A DNA stretch of 64,000 bases, taken from positions 736,233,450 through 736,297,449 of the forward strand of contig NC_064615.1 in the NCBI RefSeq assembly GCF_023898315.1, written 5' to 3'. The position numbers and the translations under genes were made by a program. A model generated the notes under the pieces. It did no database searches. It was not told where the DNA came from and saw only the letters and a list, made by a program, of their open reading frames with translations. Source of the DNA: Schistocerca nitens. Taxonomy: Eukaryota; Arthropoda; Insecta; Orthoptera; Acrididae. Below are positions 21,028 through 33,577 of the stretch, piece after piece (within the stretch, counting starts at the first letter, position 1; each line of letters begins with the position of its first letter).

Positions 21028-21236
21028 ACCGAGAGACGTGGAGCAGTTGTTAACACACTGGATTCGCATTGGGGAGGACGACGGTTCAGAACCCCGTCCG
21101 GCCATTGTAATTTAGGTTTTCCGTGATTCCCATAAATCGCTTCAGGAAAATGCTGGGATGGTTCCTTTGAAATGGAACGGTCGACTCCCTTCCCCATCCT
21201 TCCCTAATCCTCCCCCAAATTAACCAATCAACCAAT
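21028..21236 (+). mobile_element. tRNA-derived SINE, family C
   Basis: Head CAGTTGTTAACACACTGGAT with B box CGGTTCAGAACCC near 21082, body ATTTAGGTTTTCCGTGATTC and TGGGATGGTTCCTTTGAAA, A/C-rich tail with AACCAATCAACCAATCA. Direct repeats CATAYACAGCT flank it (21017-21027 and 21237-21247, one mismatch). Confidence 0.88.
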
Positions 21237-21521
21237 CATATACAGCTGTGAAGTCTTGGTTGTGTAATGGAGTGTTTCATATAACTACTCAAATTGAAAT
21301 AAATTACTGTTTTCAATAGAGGGTGCTGTAAAAAGTGTGGAGGATGATGTACAATTTGCATTAAATTCTTATATTTTCACTGCATGTGACTATAAAATGT
21401 AATACTTCCCTATGAAAACGTTTATGTAATAAAATTATTAGTAATTTTTGTTTTTCCTTTTATTCCATAGTAAGACTGTAACATGATAAGACAATTTATT
21501 ATCGTTGTGTGTGAGACGATA

Positions 21522-21717
21522 AATGGTTCAAATGGCTCTGAGCACTATGGGACTTAACGTCTGAGGTCATCAGTCCCCTAGACTTAGAACTACTTAACCT
21601 AACTAACCTAAGGACTTCACACACATCCATGCCCGAGGCAGGATTCGAACCTGCGAACGTAGCAGCACCGCGGTTCCGGACTGAAGCGCCTAGAACCGCT
21701 CGCTCACAGCGACCAGC
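21522..21717 (-). mobile_element. tRNA-derived SINE, family A
   Basis: Minus-strand copy; plus-strand text runs from AATGGTTCAAATGGCTCTGA to the head region ACCGCTCGCTCACAGCGACC. Near full length; target duplication not clear. Confidence 0.88.
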
Positions 21718-21929
21718 CTAGGCAACACGGGTGAGTACAGTATTTTAGTTGTAAGAAATACAGACATGCGTATGTACATAAATGATGCATAACATTTTTA
21801 CTTTGGAAGAATTTTTTAACTTTTTCCAGTGGCTTGCTTATGTACACAGTCATCTTTGAATTTCAGAGAAATAATTTAATTTGGGACCATCATAAACTGT
21901 CGTAGAAATCTGTTGCTATATTTGCAATT

Positions 21930-22035
21930 ATTAGTGATGACAATGATCAATGATGGTCAGGGATAACTGATTGTCAGTGATCAATAACAGTCAGCGATCA
22001 GTGATGGTCAGAGATCAGTGACGGCCAGTGATGGA
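21930..22035. repeat. degenerate tandem repeat of a GTGATGGTCAGxGATCA unit
   Basis: Imperfect copies of about 16-20 bp: GATCAATGATGGTCAG, GATCAATAACAGTCAG, GATCAGTGATGGTCAG, GATCAGTGACGGCCAG. Non-coding. Confidence 0.6.
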
Positions 22036-22064
22036 TAGGCATTATGCCATAGGTGTATAACATT

Positions 22065-22240
22065 AACTCTTCAGTGTTTATCGTTTTGTGTTAACTATTC
22101 AGCGTTTACTATTTATCATGTGCCATTTAGCATTCACCATTAGGCTTTTAGCATTTAGCTTTTACCGTTTAACGTTTAGCGTTTAACGTTTACTGTAAGG
22201 CATTTAGCGTTCACCCTTTACCATCTATCGTTCAGCGTTT
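22065..22240. repeat. degenerate short tandem repeat around TTTAGCG/TTTAACG
   Basis: A run of 6-8 bp imperfect units: TTTAGCATTCACC, TTTAGCATTTAGC, then TTTAACG, TTTAGCG, TTTAACG, TTTACTG in close succession near 22165-22195, continuing as TTTAGCGTTCACCCTTTACC. It resembles but is not the insect telomere repeat TTAGG. Confidence 0.6.
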
Positions 22241-22279
22241 ACTGGAGTAGGCTTGGGGCATAGAATACACAACTGGTGT

Positions 22280-22461
22280 TCAAATGTTCAAATGCGTGTG
22301 AAATCTTATGGAACTTAACTGCTAAGGTCATCAGTCCCTAAGCTTCCACACTACGTAACCTAAATTATCCTAAGGACAAACTCACACACCCATGCCCGAG
22401 GGAGGACTCGAACCTCCGCCGGGACTTGCCGCACAGTCCATGACTGCAGCGCCTTAGACTG
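22280..22461 (-). mobile_element. tRNA-derived SINE, family B (head-truncated)
   Basis: Plus-strand text TCAAATGTTCAAATGCGTGT to CTGCAGCGCCTTAGACTG; minus strand gives the B box GGTTCGAGTCC. Perfect 11-bp direct repeats ACAACTGGTGT flank it (22269-22279 and 22462-22472). The first part of the tRNA-like head is missing. Confidence 0.92.
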
Positions 22462-22585
22462 ACAACTGGTGTATCACTATCATTATGGATTTTTAATTGT
22501 GCCTTGGAAAGAGGAGGGAAGTGGGGAAATAGTGCATATTGGTGGTCTGTACGTAAGTAATGTAATTGACACCATTTTTACGATA

Positions 22586-22990
22586 CTATCTGATTAGTTG
22601 GAGACAGAAAGGAGGGACGTGCGGTATAAAACACTCATTTGGTTGTTTTCATCGTACTGGATTGTTAACACTGCACTACGATTGGTGGGAGATAAGGAGT
22701 GCTGTGCCGTGATTGGCTGGAGATAGGGTGGAGGGGAGGTCTTTTTTTAGTGGTTTGGGCTAATGACTGTTCAATCGTCTTGGATTTTTTAATATTGAGT
22801 TACGATCAGCTGGAGATAGGGGAAGGACAGAGGAGAGGTATAAAACACAAGTAAGCTTGTGTGAGTTCTTAAAAATTTGTTTTATTTAGATGTGATGCCT
22901 TATTTTAATACATCGATGTGATTGGTTGGTAGAAGAAAAGAGTGGGGGGAGGGGAGTTGGGGCATAAAGCACAATTGAGCTAGTTGGACT
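22586..22990. repeat. diverged tandem repeat, unit about 100-130 bp
   Basis: At least four related blocks share GATTGGTTGGAGATAGGG-like starts, a G/A-rich stretch, and GTATAAAACACAAxT: near 22586, 22682-22720, 22800 and 22918. Spacing and sequence are imperfect, so it is an old minisatellite or repeated remains of one small element. Confidence 0.5.
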
Positions 22991-23814
22991 TCCTTTGAAA
23001 TTTCCTACCAATTTTTTAAAGAAATTCCCTTCTTCGTATTTGCAGTACAATTGGCCTGTTTTGAATTTCACATCGGTTTACTGTATTTGCTGCCAGCTCC
23101 CATTTCAGATTTTTGGAGTTACCCATCAAATGCGACTGTATCTACGTGTCTGTGCTACCACCTAATGGCAGAAATTGCTACCTTGTGTCAAAGTGTTGGT
23201 AGATGTACTGTTTGTATTTAATAATTTTGCTGCTGCTCACTTCGTTTTTATCGAACTTTTAGTATTTAGTATTATGTGAGAATTATTGCTTTTAGTTAGT
23301 GTGCCTAATTGTGGGATCTTTCCATGGATGCTCCTGCGATGTGCTAATAACTTTCCTGTTTAACACCAAAATATCTCTTTCAAGAATACGGTTGTTGATC
23401 TATCTTCGATTTCATCAAGTATTTCATCAAAGAACTTAAGGAGGTATTCCTCTAAGCCAAAAATTCCCTGACGCACGCCACATGTACTATGCCAGCTGAG
23501 TAGTCCCTTCTGTCACGTGGAGCAATCAACTGCATGGTCCTAATTTTTTACAACAGGTTTAGAGTAAAGCCACCTTACCAGCATGGTTGATCTACTCAGG
23601 GCACGGGCAATTAGGTCTCATTCCGTATATTTGTCCTTAACATTCATAGGTAAAGTTCGTCCAGAATACAGTGGGCAATGCGCAGTGACCAACTTTCGAC
23701 CAAAGCACTGGGGAAGTTCAATCGTTTATTCGGAAGAGGAGGCCAAAATATTTTGCACACTTTAAGCTGGTCAGCGACATGTTGCAATGGCAGAATCGAG
23801 GCGTACGCCATGCA
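22991..23814. other. no recognisable feature
   Basis: Non-coding as far as I can see. It precedes the repeat block at 23815, and part of it may belong to that element. Confidence 0.4.
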
Positions 23815-24580
23815 GTGTTTCTCAAACGATTGTACAGAAACTGTTCGGTAAAATAACTTAGCTTTATATGACAGCTTCGTGATGACATCCTACTATTTCT
23901 ATAATGGTAATAGTTATTGTGATTTCACATTTAGATAAGACGCTGTGATAAATTCGAAAAAGGTTTGCAGGTTCACTGCGATTTTGCGTTTGGTGCATTT
24001 TACATAATATGCTGCTGTGTATGAAATTTTGCTAAAATACTCAAGTCTGGTGGAGGTCTCTGTCACCAGTCTCGAGAAAATCTGATGTAGCACACTCATC
24101 TGCGATCGCGCCCGCCAGCGACAAAGCCATAATGTGATATCCACAACATTCCTCACATTTCAGATCGGTTTTAGATACCGAAACAAGACTTTGGCAAATG
24201 ATAGGAGTGTTTTTTCTATGTAATTATTACGCAAAACTTCATTATGTACTGTGTTATTCCACTAACTATAGGCTTTTTTGATGCTAGAAAGTACCTTTTT
24301 AAGGGGCATCGATGATTTTGAAAAGAGAAATGCTGTGGGTTTTGGAACAACATAAGTGAAGACATAACACTTTTGTACTGAGGATGTGCTTTGACCTTAC
24401 TTTTCCTCAGTCCCTCATTTAATAAGCCAATGTTTCAGAATTCTCTCGTAGCTGCATGTGGTTAACATGTTAGTGAGATGACACTAAGTAAACTCCGCTG
24501 TGTTTTGGCAAAAGAAGCAAATGTCAACATGGCAATGTAGGTTTAACTCAAAATTTGTCACTCATGTCGCTTTTTTGAAA
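23815..24580. repeat. diverged copy of a 0.77 kb repeat shared with 47135-47902
   Basis: Shares, in the same order and orientation, TTTCTCAAACGATT, CAGCTTCxTGATGA, GTTATTGTGAT, TTGCGTTTGGTGC and ATGTTAGTGAGATG...CTCxGCTGTG...AAAAGAAGCA with 47135-47902. There the block follows the stop codon of a DDE_3-type transposase on the minus strand, so this copy is most likely the 3' terminal part of the same transposon without its gene. Confidence 0.6.
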
Positions 24581-24984
24581 GTTGTAGATGGCTTACAGGC
24601 CAGGCAAAAATAAATCGTTGCTTTTATTTCATTTTCAGCAGAATTATTTTTAAGTAGTAATCAAAGTAAAGATGACTATAGGTTTTTTTCAGTGCGTTAC
24701 AATACTTACAAAAAAATTGTGCATAGGCTTCAGTTTAGAACGGCACGTCCGTACCAGCGCTCCGCATTTCCCCTGGAGTGTCTGCTCTTAACCCCTACCT
24801 CCACTGCTATTCCCACGTGCGTTCTGCCGACTGCGCATCTCCCGGCCACGTTATTTTGTGCACCCTCTACTCTACTAGCTTACACATTTAAAACTCCGGC
24901 CTTCTATAAAGATTTCGGCTCATCTGGCTATAAAATGTCTTTCAGTCTTCTATGATTTCGTCAGTACAGAGTCATTCTGATATA
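24581..24984. other. no recognisable feature
   Basis: An 87-codon frame at 24692-24955 is Pro/Thr/Ser rich without any motif; I treat it as chance. Confidence 0.4.
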
Positions 24985-25470
24985 CGCTGGCTGAGAAGGA
25001 AAAAGTGAAGCACCACGAAGACATGTTTGGATGTCAGATAACTTCGTACACACATGGATCATCTGAGGGTATGTAAATGATTAGAGCTGCAGTTTTCTGT
25101 GAAAGGTAGAATGATTACCATATTGCTGTTAGTTTTTAGTGCTGTTATCAGGCCTGTTAGGGTATGAAGTGGACGTGAACATTATCAGATGTTGAGCGAT
25201 CACTGTGAAGTATATGGAAATGCTGTATACGTGTCTGAAATAGCGTTATCATCAGTTAACAGTGTTTGAAATAGGCCTCACTGTGGGTCTCCAGTTGTCC
25301 GACTGGTCGAATCGCACAATATCCAAATTTGTGGTTCATTTGGATGGACTGCATCGGAACATGACGGCAGGCGTACTCGTCTGCCAAGGTTTCATTTGAC
25401 AACGTCTAACCACCACAACGAATGGTCGCCCTTATTTGCATCAAGTACATCATTTACCCTTAACATCTAC
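24985..25470 (+). pseudogene. Tc1-like element, 5' part (transposase N-terminus)
   Basis: From CGCTGGCTGAGAAGG onward the text resembles, from memory, the 5' region of a Tc1-like family. Frames near 25290-25440 give LVESHNIQIC-like and WTASEHDGRRTRLPRFHLTT sequence, the end of a Tc1 helix-turn-helix with its basic GRPR-type motif. The similarity stops at ATCTAC (25465-25470) and the catalytic half appears at 38919, beyond a 13.4 kb insertion that repeats ATCTAC. Heavily decayed. Confidence 0.55.
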
Positions 25471-25697
25471 CCGTTAGCTGAATGGACACAGTCTGCGTTC
25501 GGCAGGGCAGCAGTGCGCACCGCGCTCGGCCGTCCACGCCGCTGCGCGCACGAAGTGTTTTGTTTACTTCATCGTCACCGCGCTTCTCAGTCGAACACTA
25601 ATGGCCAACTCTTACAGGAAGAACACTCTTAAGTTCACCTTCTCAAATGAATACGCACTGGCCGTCGAACGCTTCCTACGCGAAGACGTGAAGATCC

Positions 25698-26269
25698 TGA
25701 AACGTCCCCTTTTGAACAATTATACATGACTGTGCTTAAACTGACACACAATATTTTTAGCGCAACGCAATCTGATTTTCAATAATCCCTACAAAAGAAT
25801 GGCCCTGACTAACATTAACCTATACCTTTCACAAATCACTTACCTCACAAAAATCTTCGTTACTCGAACTACTGCAATACAGCGAGCGCCACTACTGCCA
25901 GCTAAATAAAAGATTCAAACTACGGATGGGACTAACTACTGACAGGCATAGTTAGCAAATGAAAGATTTTAATAGAGAACAAACAATGTATTTACCTTAA
26001 TAGTGTTGAAAACTCATAATATACATAGCAGGTCATGATATCCAGTATTACAAATTTCAAAACTCCGCCATCTCTCTCCCCACATCCACCACTGCTGGCG
26101 GTTCACCTCCAACTGCGCAACGGTAGGCGCTGTTAGTTGCCGCTGCCCAACACTACAATGGCAGACAACAATGCAAACTAGCCACAGACTGCACACAGCA
26201 CAGCCAGTGATTTTCATACAGAGCGCTACGTAACGTTGCCAATAAGAAAAAATAAACAGCCTACTTACA
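25698..26269 (-). repeat. long terminal repeat of the 8.07 kb element (full copy)
   Basis: 572 bp; in minus orientation TGTAAGTAGGCTGTTTATTT at the start and GGGGACGTTTCA at the end. Its middle part (26004-26269) recurs at 29787-30053, and a 190-bp piece recurs at 33578-33767. Only this copy continues past AG/GTAAAT (26003/26004). Confidence 0.65.
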
Positions 26270-29200
26270 TAGCCCCCATGCTCCCCACAAAAAATTTTAC
26301 AAATTGTTTTGGGCAGTGGCCAATAATGATTTGATAAAATTTTTCATAATTACAATAACAAAGAAATCAAAGGCACACACTTATTGATACAATGTTGGTC
26401 AAAAGCTAAAATTTTCTTACAGTCCATAAAGACAGTCCTGATCGTTCATCACAGTAAAATAGCAGTGTTTTTCTCAAAGTCTGAGCAGTAGAAGAAAATG
26501 CACACGGAAGTAGTGGATTTCCATGCAGTCTTGAAGAAGTAGTGTTGTCCTTCCAACGAAAAGACAGTGCTGACTCTGGACATGCAGACAGGTAATGGGC
26601 CATAACAGAGCAAACCCACCACAGAGTCAGTCGAAGTTTTGAAGAATATTGGTAGGTAGGTCATAACAGAGTAGACCCACTGTAGTCCTGGTAGAGATTG
26701 CAGTACTGGTAGGCCACCAGAGGTGCAGACCCACTGCAGTCCTTGTAGAAATAATGATATTGGTAGGTCATCAAAGGTGCAGACCCACTGTAGTTCTTGT
26801 AGAGACGACCAGCAGCCATCTGTTGCGACTGTGCAGGTGCACAATCACTACCGAAGAGTCTTGCGGAGAATATAGCAAGTCCATAACCACCACTTGTGCA
26901 CTCACAAAGTTTTTGAAATTGTCCTTAGAACCAGCAATGCTGTTATCCAGTCCCTTGCTGAATTATTAACACACGTGCAAACACTAACAGTCCCTACTTC
27001 TCACATATTGTCCATATACTATGACCAACAGAAACGTGTGCAGTGAAATGTAACTTACAAGTTACTTAATTTGATGAACTGGTGTCAATTACAATTTTAT
27101 AACATAAGAATACAATAACAAAGGTACAAAATACATCATTAAAGAACATAACAATACAGATAACATTTGTAGTAAAACAGGCTTTACAAAAGAATAGAAA
27201 TAAACAAGTACATCATTGTTACAGGAATTATGACATAAGTACATACATGAAAGATCAGAATAACTTTTGAAACATCAACTTCACACATGAGCAGCAAAAC
27301 AGAACAGATAAATAATGTCTAAACATCTTTACAAAGTAAATAACATAGTATTAGAAAAATTCTACAACATAGCTCTCATCAGCTAAACACATAAAGACAA
27401 AAAAAAAACACAAATACACAAGGGTACACAAACACATAGAGGGATGACACAAGAGGAAAGGGCAGGGTTTGTTTTACTGCAGTATTTTGCATGGAGATCT
27501 CCCTTCGTTCATCATTATTCCCAAAAGTCCTATCTAAGCCTGCTTTCTGTATTCTGTTCACATCCTCTTTCAAAAATAGTTTTTCTCCACTGTACACTAC
27601 TTTTTTTTTTTGGCCAAACCATTTTCTTATAGCTTCTCAATGCATTTCTTCCAATTCATCATAGTTAGTTTCTTATATAGTCTACCCCCTCTTAAGCTAA
27701 CTTAAATCTACTGAGCTCAGATGCTAAACTAAGGAACGAGGCAATGCAGCAGCACAAAACAATTAACACAAACAGCAAGGACAAAAAAATACAAATTGGC
27801 AAAGTAAGCAACAATATTACAACTAATATAAGGCAATGAGCAGCAAACAAGAAAAATAAATCAGTAGTAAACTGGCTTAGCAGAGTAACACAAAGTCAAA
27901 TTCAGTAACACTATGCCTGGCAAACAGCAGCAGCAAATGAAATAACTTATATCTAAACATGACATAGCTCAAGCAGAAATAATATTACATTAAAGACAAC
28001 AATGCAGACAAGGGAAATGTATATTCACATCTTAATGTCTATGTAATTAAAGTGGAGCACCACAAGAAGTTATTCTACCAAAAAAATTACCAAGTAGTTA
28101 AAAAGAAAATTCCGTATGCAATTCCTGTGAAGGAAATGTCTTTTTATGCTCCTTCGTTTTTTTTTTTGATCATATAATTATTTACTGGATCTGTAGGCAT
28201 AAAATATTTATATTAGTACATCTATTAAATTTTATTTTAACCAATGCTGCAGTGCAGCTATAAACTAGATATTAAACAAAATGAGTAAATAAATACATAA
28301 AACAAGCCATATGGCATTTCTCTCAACTAGCAAGACAATAGCCATGAAATGTTTCTCATCGTTTCATTAGGCATTTTAGTAAATATCATAAATTAAGAGC
28401 TCCACAGTATAATCATATGTTTTCAAGTTTGAGCATGTCGTATTTGCGATGCTTTCTACAAAGGAATGTCAATAGCGAGGATAATGGCCTCCCCTTTTTT
28501 TTTCTACCTGTACCTCTGAAACAGCACACACTAATGGCTTTTTCTCCAGGCGTCTGACACAGCTGTGTGCCCACGACGCATTACGTGCAGGTGGTCACTT
28601 AACTTTCTTACAGAAATATTTACGACAGCCGTTTCCGCTACAGTGACAGTCTCATATAAAAATATTTCACAGGTCAAGAATTGCGTTACAAATCTGTAGA
28701 AACAAAATCCTATAGATATAACAGAGTACAAAAAATTTTCGTCGGCATTGTAATACATTCATGCATTTACATACATTTCATAACTCTTAAAGTACGATTC
28801 TTGGTTTCCAACAACCTTTTTCACAAACCAGAGTCCCTAACCACTACTCATTATTCCTTACCTTATTTGTCGACACTTCTTCAATATTTCATCGTAACAG
28901 ATACGTAGCATACTCAAATAACTCATATAGCATCAGCTTATTGATCATAATCATACCGCAACAGCATAATACACATAGTCATCGTAATAATAACATCATA
29001 AAAACTCAGCCAAATCTCAAAAACGTCGTAGCTTTCTGCAATAATTTCAAACCCTAAAGAAAATTCTCTGCTCATTTCAATAGTGTCATCTACCTCAAAC
29101 GTACTTCAAAAATCATGATCCCTTACCAAATACATCATTCAAAGCTCTCATAGTATCACAGTCGTTCCGAAAAAATATGAACAGTTCACAAAGTACAGAC

Positions 29201-29786
29201 AAAATACAATTTCATAAGTATGAAATTATCCAACTGTGTAATTGCGTAAACATGTGTCACTGATGTAGTAAAAAAAATGTTTGTCTCTCTCAGTTAAATG
29301 ATCAGATATCTGTGTAATTTATGTGTTAGAGAAATATAGTACCGATGTGTAAAGTTGTATAAGCAAATACCAAATTAGCTAGAGCTCCTTGTGCTTGCCA
29401 AACACATGGTACACAAAGTAGGCATGTACCCCCCTGAGGATTAATGTAATTATACCCTCAGGTATTACAGATTACAATAATGGAATGAAATGTATCACGG
29501 AAAACCTTTGTATCATTGCACTTCAAATATCTTTAAAAATAAGTGATTTAAGTACAAAATTAATCACTCAAATACGTGTCCTGTAGCGCTAAATGTGCGT
29601 CTTGCTGTAAGATAATCTCTGTGGAAGTGTCGTGGTTACTTTCCTCCGAAAGCTAAGTTCTGCAGAAGCCAATGTACTTACCTCATGATAAACAAAAGTG
29701 AAATGCTTTGAGTATAGACATCGTAGTTATTACGTACAGTACCGTGATCAAGGAAGCACTACACTGTAACGTATTGTTGTGCTCAG
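26004..29786 (-). repeat. tandem unit 1 of the LTR-type element (3783 bp)
   Basis: Begins (plus strand) TAGTGTTGAAAACTCATAAT. Nearly identical to unit 2 over its whole length; differences seen are scattered single bases (for instance GTCATAACAG against GTCATCACAG near 26660/30450) and small homopolymer length changes. Open frames up to 131 codons occur but have no recognisable domain. Confidence 0.9.
26595..26815. repeat. short minisatellite in unit 1 (about 53-60 bp unit)
   Basis: Four imperfect copies around AGACCCACTGxAGTCCTTGT and TATTGGTAGGTCATCA. On the minus strand they give the repeated peptide LQGLQWV. The same array is at about 30382-30602 in unit 2. Confidence 0.7.
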
Positions 29787-32700
29787 TAGTGTTCAAAAGT
29801 CATAATGTATATAGCAGGTCATGATATCCAGTATTACAAATTTCAAAACTCCGCCATCTCTCTCCCCACATCCACCACTGCTGGCGGTTCACCTCCAACT
29901 GCGCAACGGTAGGCGCTGTTAGTTGCCGCTGCCCAACACTACAATGGCAGACAACAATGCAAACTAGCCACAGACTGCACACAGCACAGCCAGTGATTTT
30001 CATACAGAGCGCTACGTAATGTTGCCAATAAGAAAACATAAACAGCCTACTTACATAGCCCCCATGCTCCCCACAAAAAATTTTACAAATTGTTTTGGGC
30101 AGTGGCCAATAATGATTTGATAAAATTTTTCATAATTACAATAACAAAGAAATCAAAGGCACACACTTATTGATACAATGTTGGTCAAAAGCTAAAATTT
30201 TCTTACAGTCCATAAAGACAGTCCTGATCGTTCATCACAGTAAAATAGCAGTGTTTTTCTCAAAGTCTGAGCAGTAGAAGAAAATGCACACGGAAGTAGT
30301 GGATTTCCATGCAGTCTTGAAGAAGTAGTGTTGTCCTTCCAACGAAAAGACAGTGCTGACTCTGGACATGCAGACAGGTAATGGGCCATAACAGAGCAAA
30401 CCCACCACAGAGTCAGTCGAAGTTTTGAAGAATATTGGTAGGTAGGTCATCACAGAGTAGACCCACTGTAGTCCTGGTAGAGATTGCAGTACTGGTGGGC
30501 CACCAGAGGTGCAGACCCACTGCAGTCCTTGTAGAAATAATGATATTGGTAGGTCATCAAAGGTGCAGACCCACTGTAGTTCTTGTAGAGACGACCAGCA
30601 GCCATCTGTTGCGACTGTGCAGGTGCACAATCACTACCGAAGAGTCTTGCGGAGAATATAGCAAGTCCATAACCACCACTTGTGCACTCACAAAGTTTTT
30701 GAAATTGTCCTTAGAACCAGCAATGCTGTTATCCAGTCCCTTGCTGAATTATTAACACACGTGCAAACACTAACAGTCCCTACTTCTCACATATTGTCCA
30801 TATACTATGACCAACAGAAACGTGTGCAGTGAAATGTAACTTACAAGTTACTTAATTTGATGAACTGGTGTCAATTACAATTTTATAACATAAGAATACA
30901 ATAACAAAGGTACAAAATACATCATTAAAGAACATAACAATACAGATAACATTTGTAGTAAAACAGGCTTTACAAAAGAATAGAAATAAACAAGTACATC
31001 ATTGTTACAGGAATTATGACATAAGTACATACATGAAAGATCAGAATAACTTTTGAAACATCAACTTCACACATGAGCAGCAAAACAGAACAGATAAATA
31101 ATGTCTAAACATCTTTACAAAGTAAATAACATAGTATTAGAAAAATTCTACAACATAGCTCTCATCAGCTAAACACATAAAGACAAAAAAAAAACACAAA
31201 TACACAAGGGTACACAAACACATAGAGGGATGACACAAGAGGAAAGGGCAGGGTTTGTTTTACTGCAGTATTTTGCATGGAGATCTCCCTTCGTTCATCA
31301 TTATTCCCAAAAGTCCTATCTAAGCCTGCTTTCTGTATTCTGTTCACATCCTCTTTCAAAAATAGTTTTTCTCCACTGTAAACTACTTTTTTTTTTTTGG
31401 CCAAACCATTTTCTTATAGCTTCTCAATGCATTTCTTCCAATTCATCATAGTTAGTTTCTTATATAGTCTACCCCCTCTTAAGCTAACTTAAATCTACTG
31501 AGCTCAGATGCTAAACTAAGGAACGAGGCAATGCAGCAGCACAAAACAATTAACACAAACAGCAAGGACAAAAAAAATACAAATTGGCAAAGTAAGCAAC
31601 AATATTACAACTAATATAAGGCAATGAGCAGCAAACAAGAAAAATAAATCAGTAGTAAACTGGCTTAGCAGAGTAACACAAAGTCAAATTCAGTAACACT
31701 ATGCCTGGCAAACAGCAACAGCAAATGAAATAACTTATATCTAAACATGACATAGCTCAAACAGAAAAAATATTACATTAAAGACAACAATGCAGACAAG
31801 GGAAATGTATATTCACATCTTAATGTCTATGTAATTAAAGTGGTGCACCACAAGAAGTTATTCTACCAAAAAAATTACCAAGTAGTTAAAAAGAAAATTC
31901 CGTATGCAATTCCTGTGAAGGAAATGTCTTTTTATGCTCCTTCGTTTTTTTTTTTTTGATCATATAATTATTTACTGGATCTGTAGGCATAAAATATTTA
32001 TATTAGTACATCTATTAAATTTTATTTTAACCAATGCTGCAGTGCAGCTATAAACTAGATATTAAACAAAATGAGTAAATAAATACATAAAACAAGCCAT
32101 ATGGCATTTCTCTCAACTAGCAAGACAATAGCCATGAAATGTTTCTCGTCGTTTCATTAGGCATTTTAGTAAATATCATAAATTAAGAGCTCCACAGTAT
32201 AATCATATGTTTTCAAGTTTGAGCGTGTCGTATTTGCGATGCTTTCTACAAAGGAATGTCAATAGCGAGGATAATGGCCTCCCCTTTTTTTTTCTACCTG
32301 TACCTCTGAAACGGCACACACTAATGGCTTTTTCTCCAGGCGTCTGACACAGCTGTGTGCCCACGACGCATTACGTGCAGGTGGTCACTTAACTTTCTTA
32401 CGGAAATATTTACGACAGCAGTTTCCGCTACAGTGATAGTCTCATATAAAAATATTTCAGAGGTCAAGAATTTGCGTTACAAATCTGTAGAAACAAAATC
32501 CTATAGATATAACAGAGTACAAAAAATTTTCGTCGGCATTGTAATACATTCATGCATTTACATACATTTCATAACTCTTAAAGTACGATTCTTGGTTTCC
32601 AACAACCGTTTTCACAAACCAGAGTCCCTAACCACTACTCATTATTCCTTACCTTATTCGTCGACACTTCTTCAATATTTCATCGTAACAGATACGTAGC

Positions 32701-33577
32701 ATACTCAAATAACTCATATAGCATCAGCTTATTGATCATAATCATACCGCAACAGCATAATACACATAGTCATCGTAATAATAACATCATAAAAACTCAG
32801 CCAAATCTCAAAAACGTCGTAGCTTTCTGCAATAATTTCAAACCCTAAAGAAAATTCTCTGCTCATTTCAATAGTGTCATCTACCTCAAACGTACTTCAA
32901 AAATCATGATCCCTTACCAAATACATCATTCAAAGCTCTCATAGTATCACAGTCGTTCCGAAAAAATATGAACAGTTCACAGAGTACAGACAAAATACAA
33001 TTTCATAAGTATGAAATTATCCAACTGTGTAATTGCGTAAACATGTGTCACTGATGTAGTAAAAAAAATGTTTGTCTCTCTCAGTTAAATGATCAGATAG
33101 CTGTGTAATTTATGTGTTAGAGAAATATAGTACCGATGTGTAAAGTTGTATAAGCAAATACCAAATTAGCTAGAGCTCCTTGTGCTTGCCAAACACATGG
33201 TACACAAAGTAGGCATGTACCCCCCTGAGGATTAATGTAATTATACCCTCAGGTATTACAGATTACAATAATGGAATGAAATGTATCACGGAAAACCTTT
33301 GTATCATTGCACTTCAAATATCTTTAAAAATAAGTGATTTAAGTACAAAATTAATCACTCAAATACGTGTCCTGTAGCGCTAAATGTGCGTCTTGCTGTA
33401 AGATAATCTCCGTGGAAGTGTCGTGGTTATTTTCCTCCGAAAGCTAAGTTCTGCAGAAGCCAATGTACTTACCTCATGATAAACAAAAGTGAAATGCTTT
33501 GAGTATAGACATCGTAGTTATTACGTACAGTACCGTGATCAAGGAAGCACTACACTGTAACGTATTGTTGTGCTCAG
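29787..33577 (-). repeat. tandem unit 2 of the LTR-type element (3791 bp)
   Basis: Begins (plus strand) TAGTGTTCAAAAGTCATAAT and ends GTAACGTATTGTTGTGCTCAG before the third partial copy. The 8-bp length difference from unit 1 comes mainly from homopolymers such as the T run near 31946. Confidence 0.9.
30382..30602. repeat. short minisatellite in unit 2 (about 53-60 bp unit)
   Basis: Counterpart of the array in unit 1, with the same number of copies. Confidence 0.7.

Noticed and set aside
21930-22240. CRISPR-like array
   Set aside because: Repeats are imperfect, spacers are not of constant length, and the genome is that of an insect.
24692-24955. 87-codon plus-strand frame
   Set aside because: Proline/threonine/serine-rich without motif, Kozak context or splice logic, next to transposon sequence.
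26449-26844. 131-codon minus-strand frame in the LTR element, repeated at 30235-30630
   Set aside because: It is produced by the internal minisatellite (LQGLQWV repeats). No signal peptide, domain or start context supports a protein.
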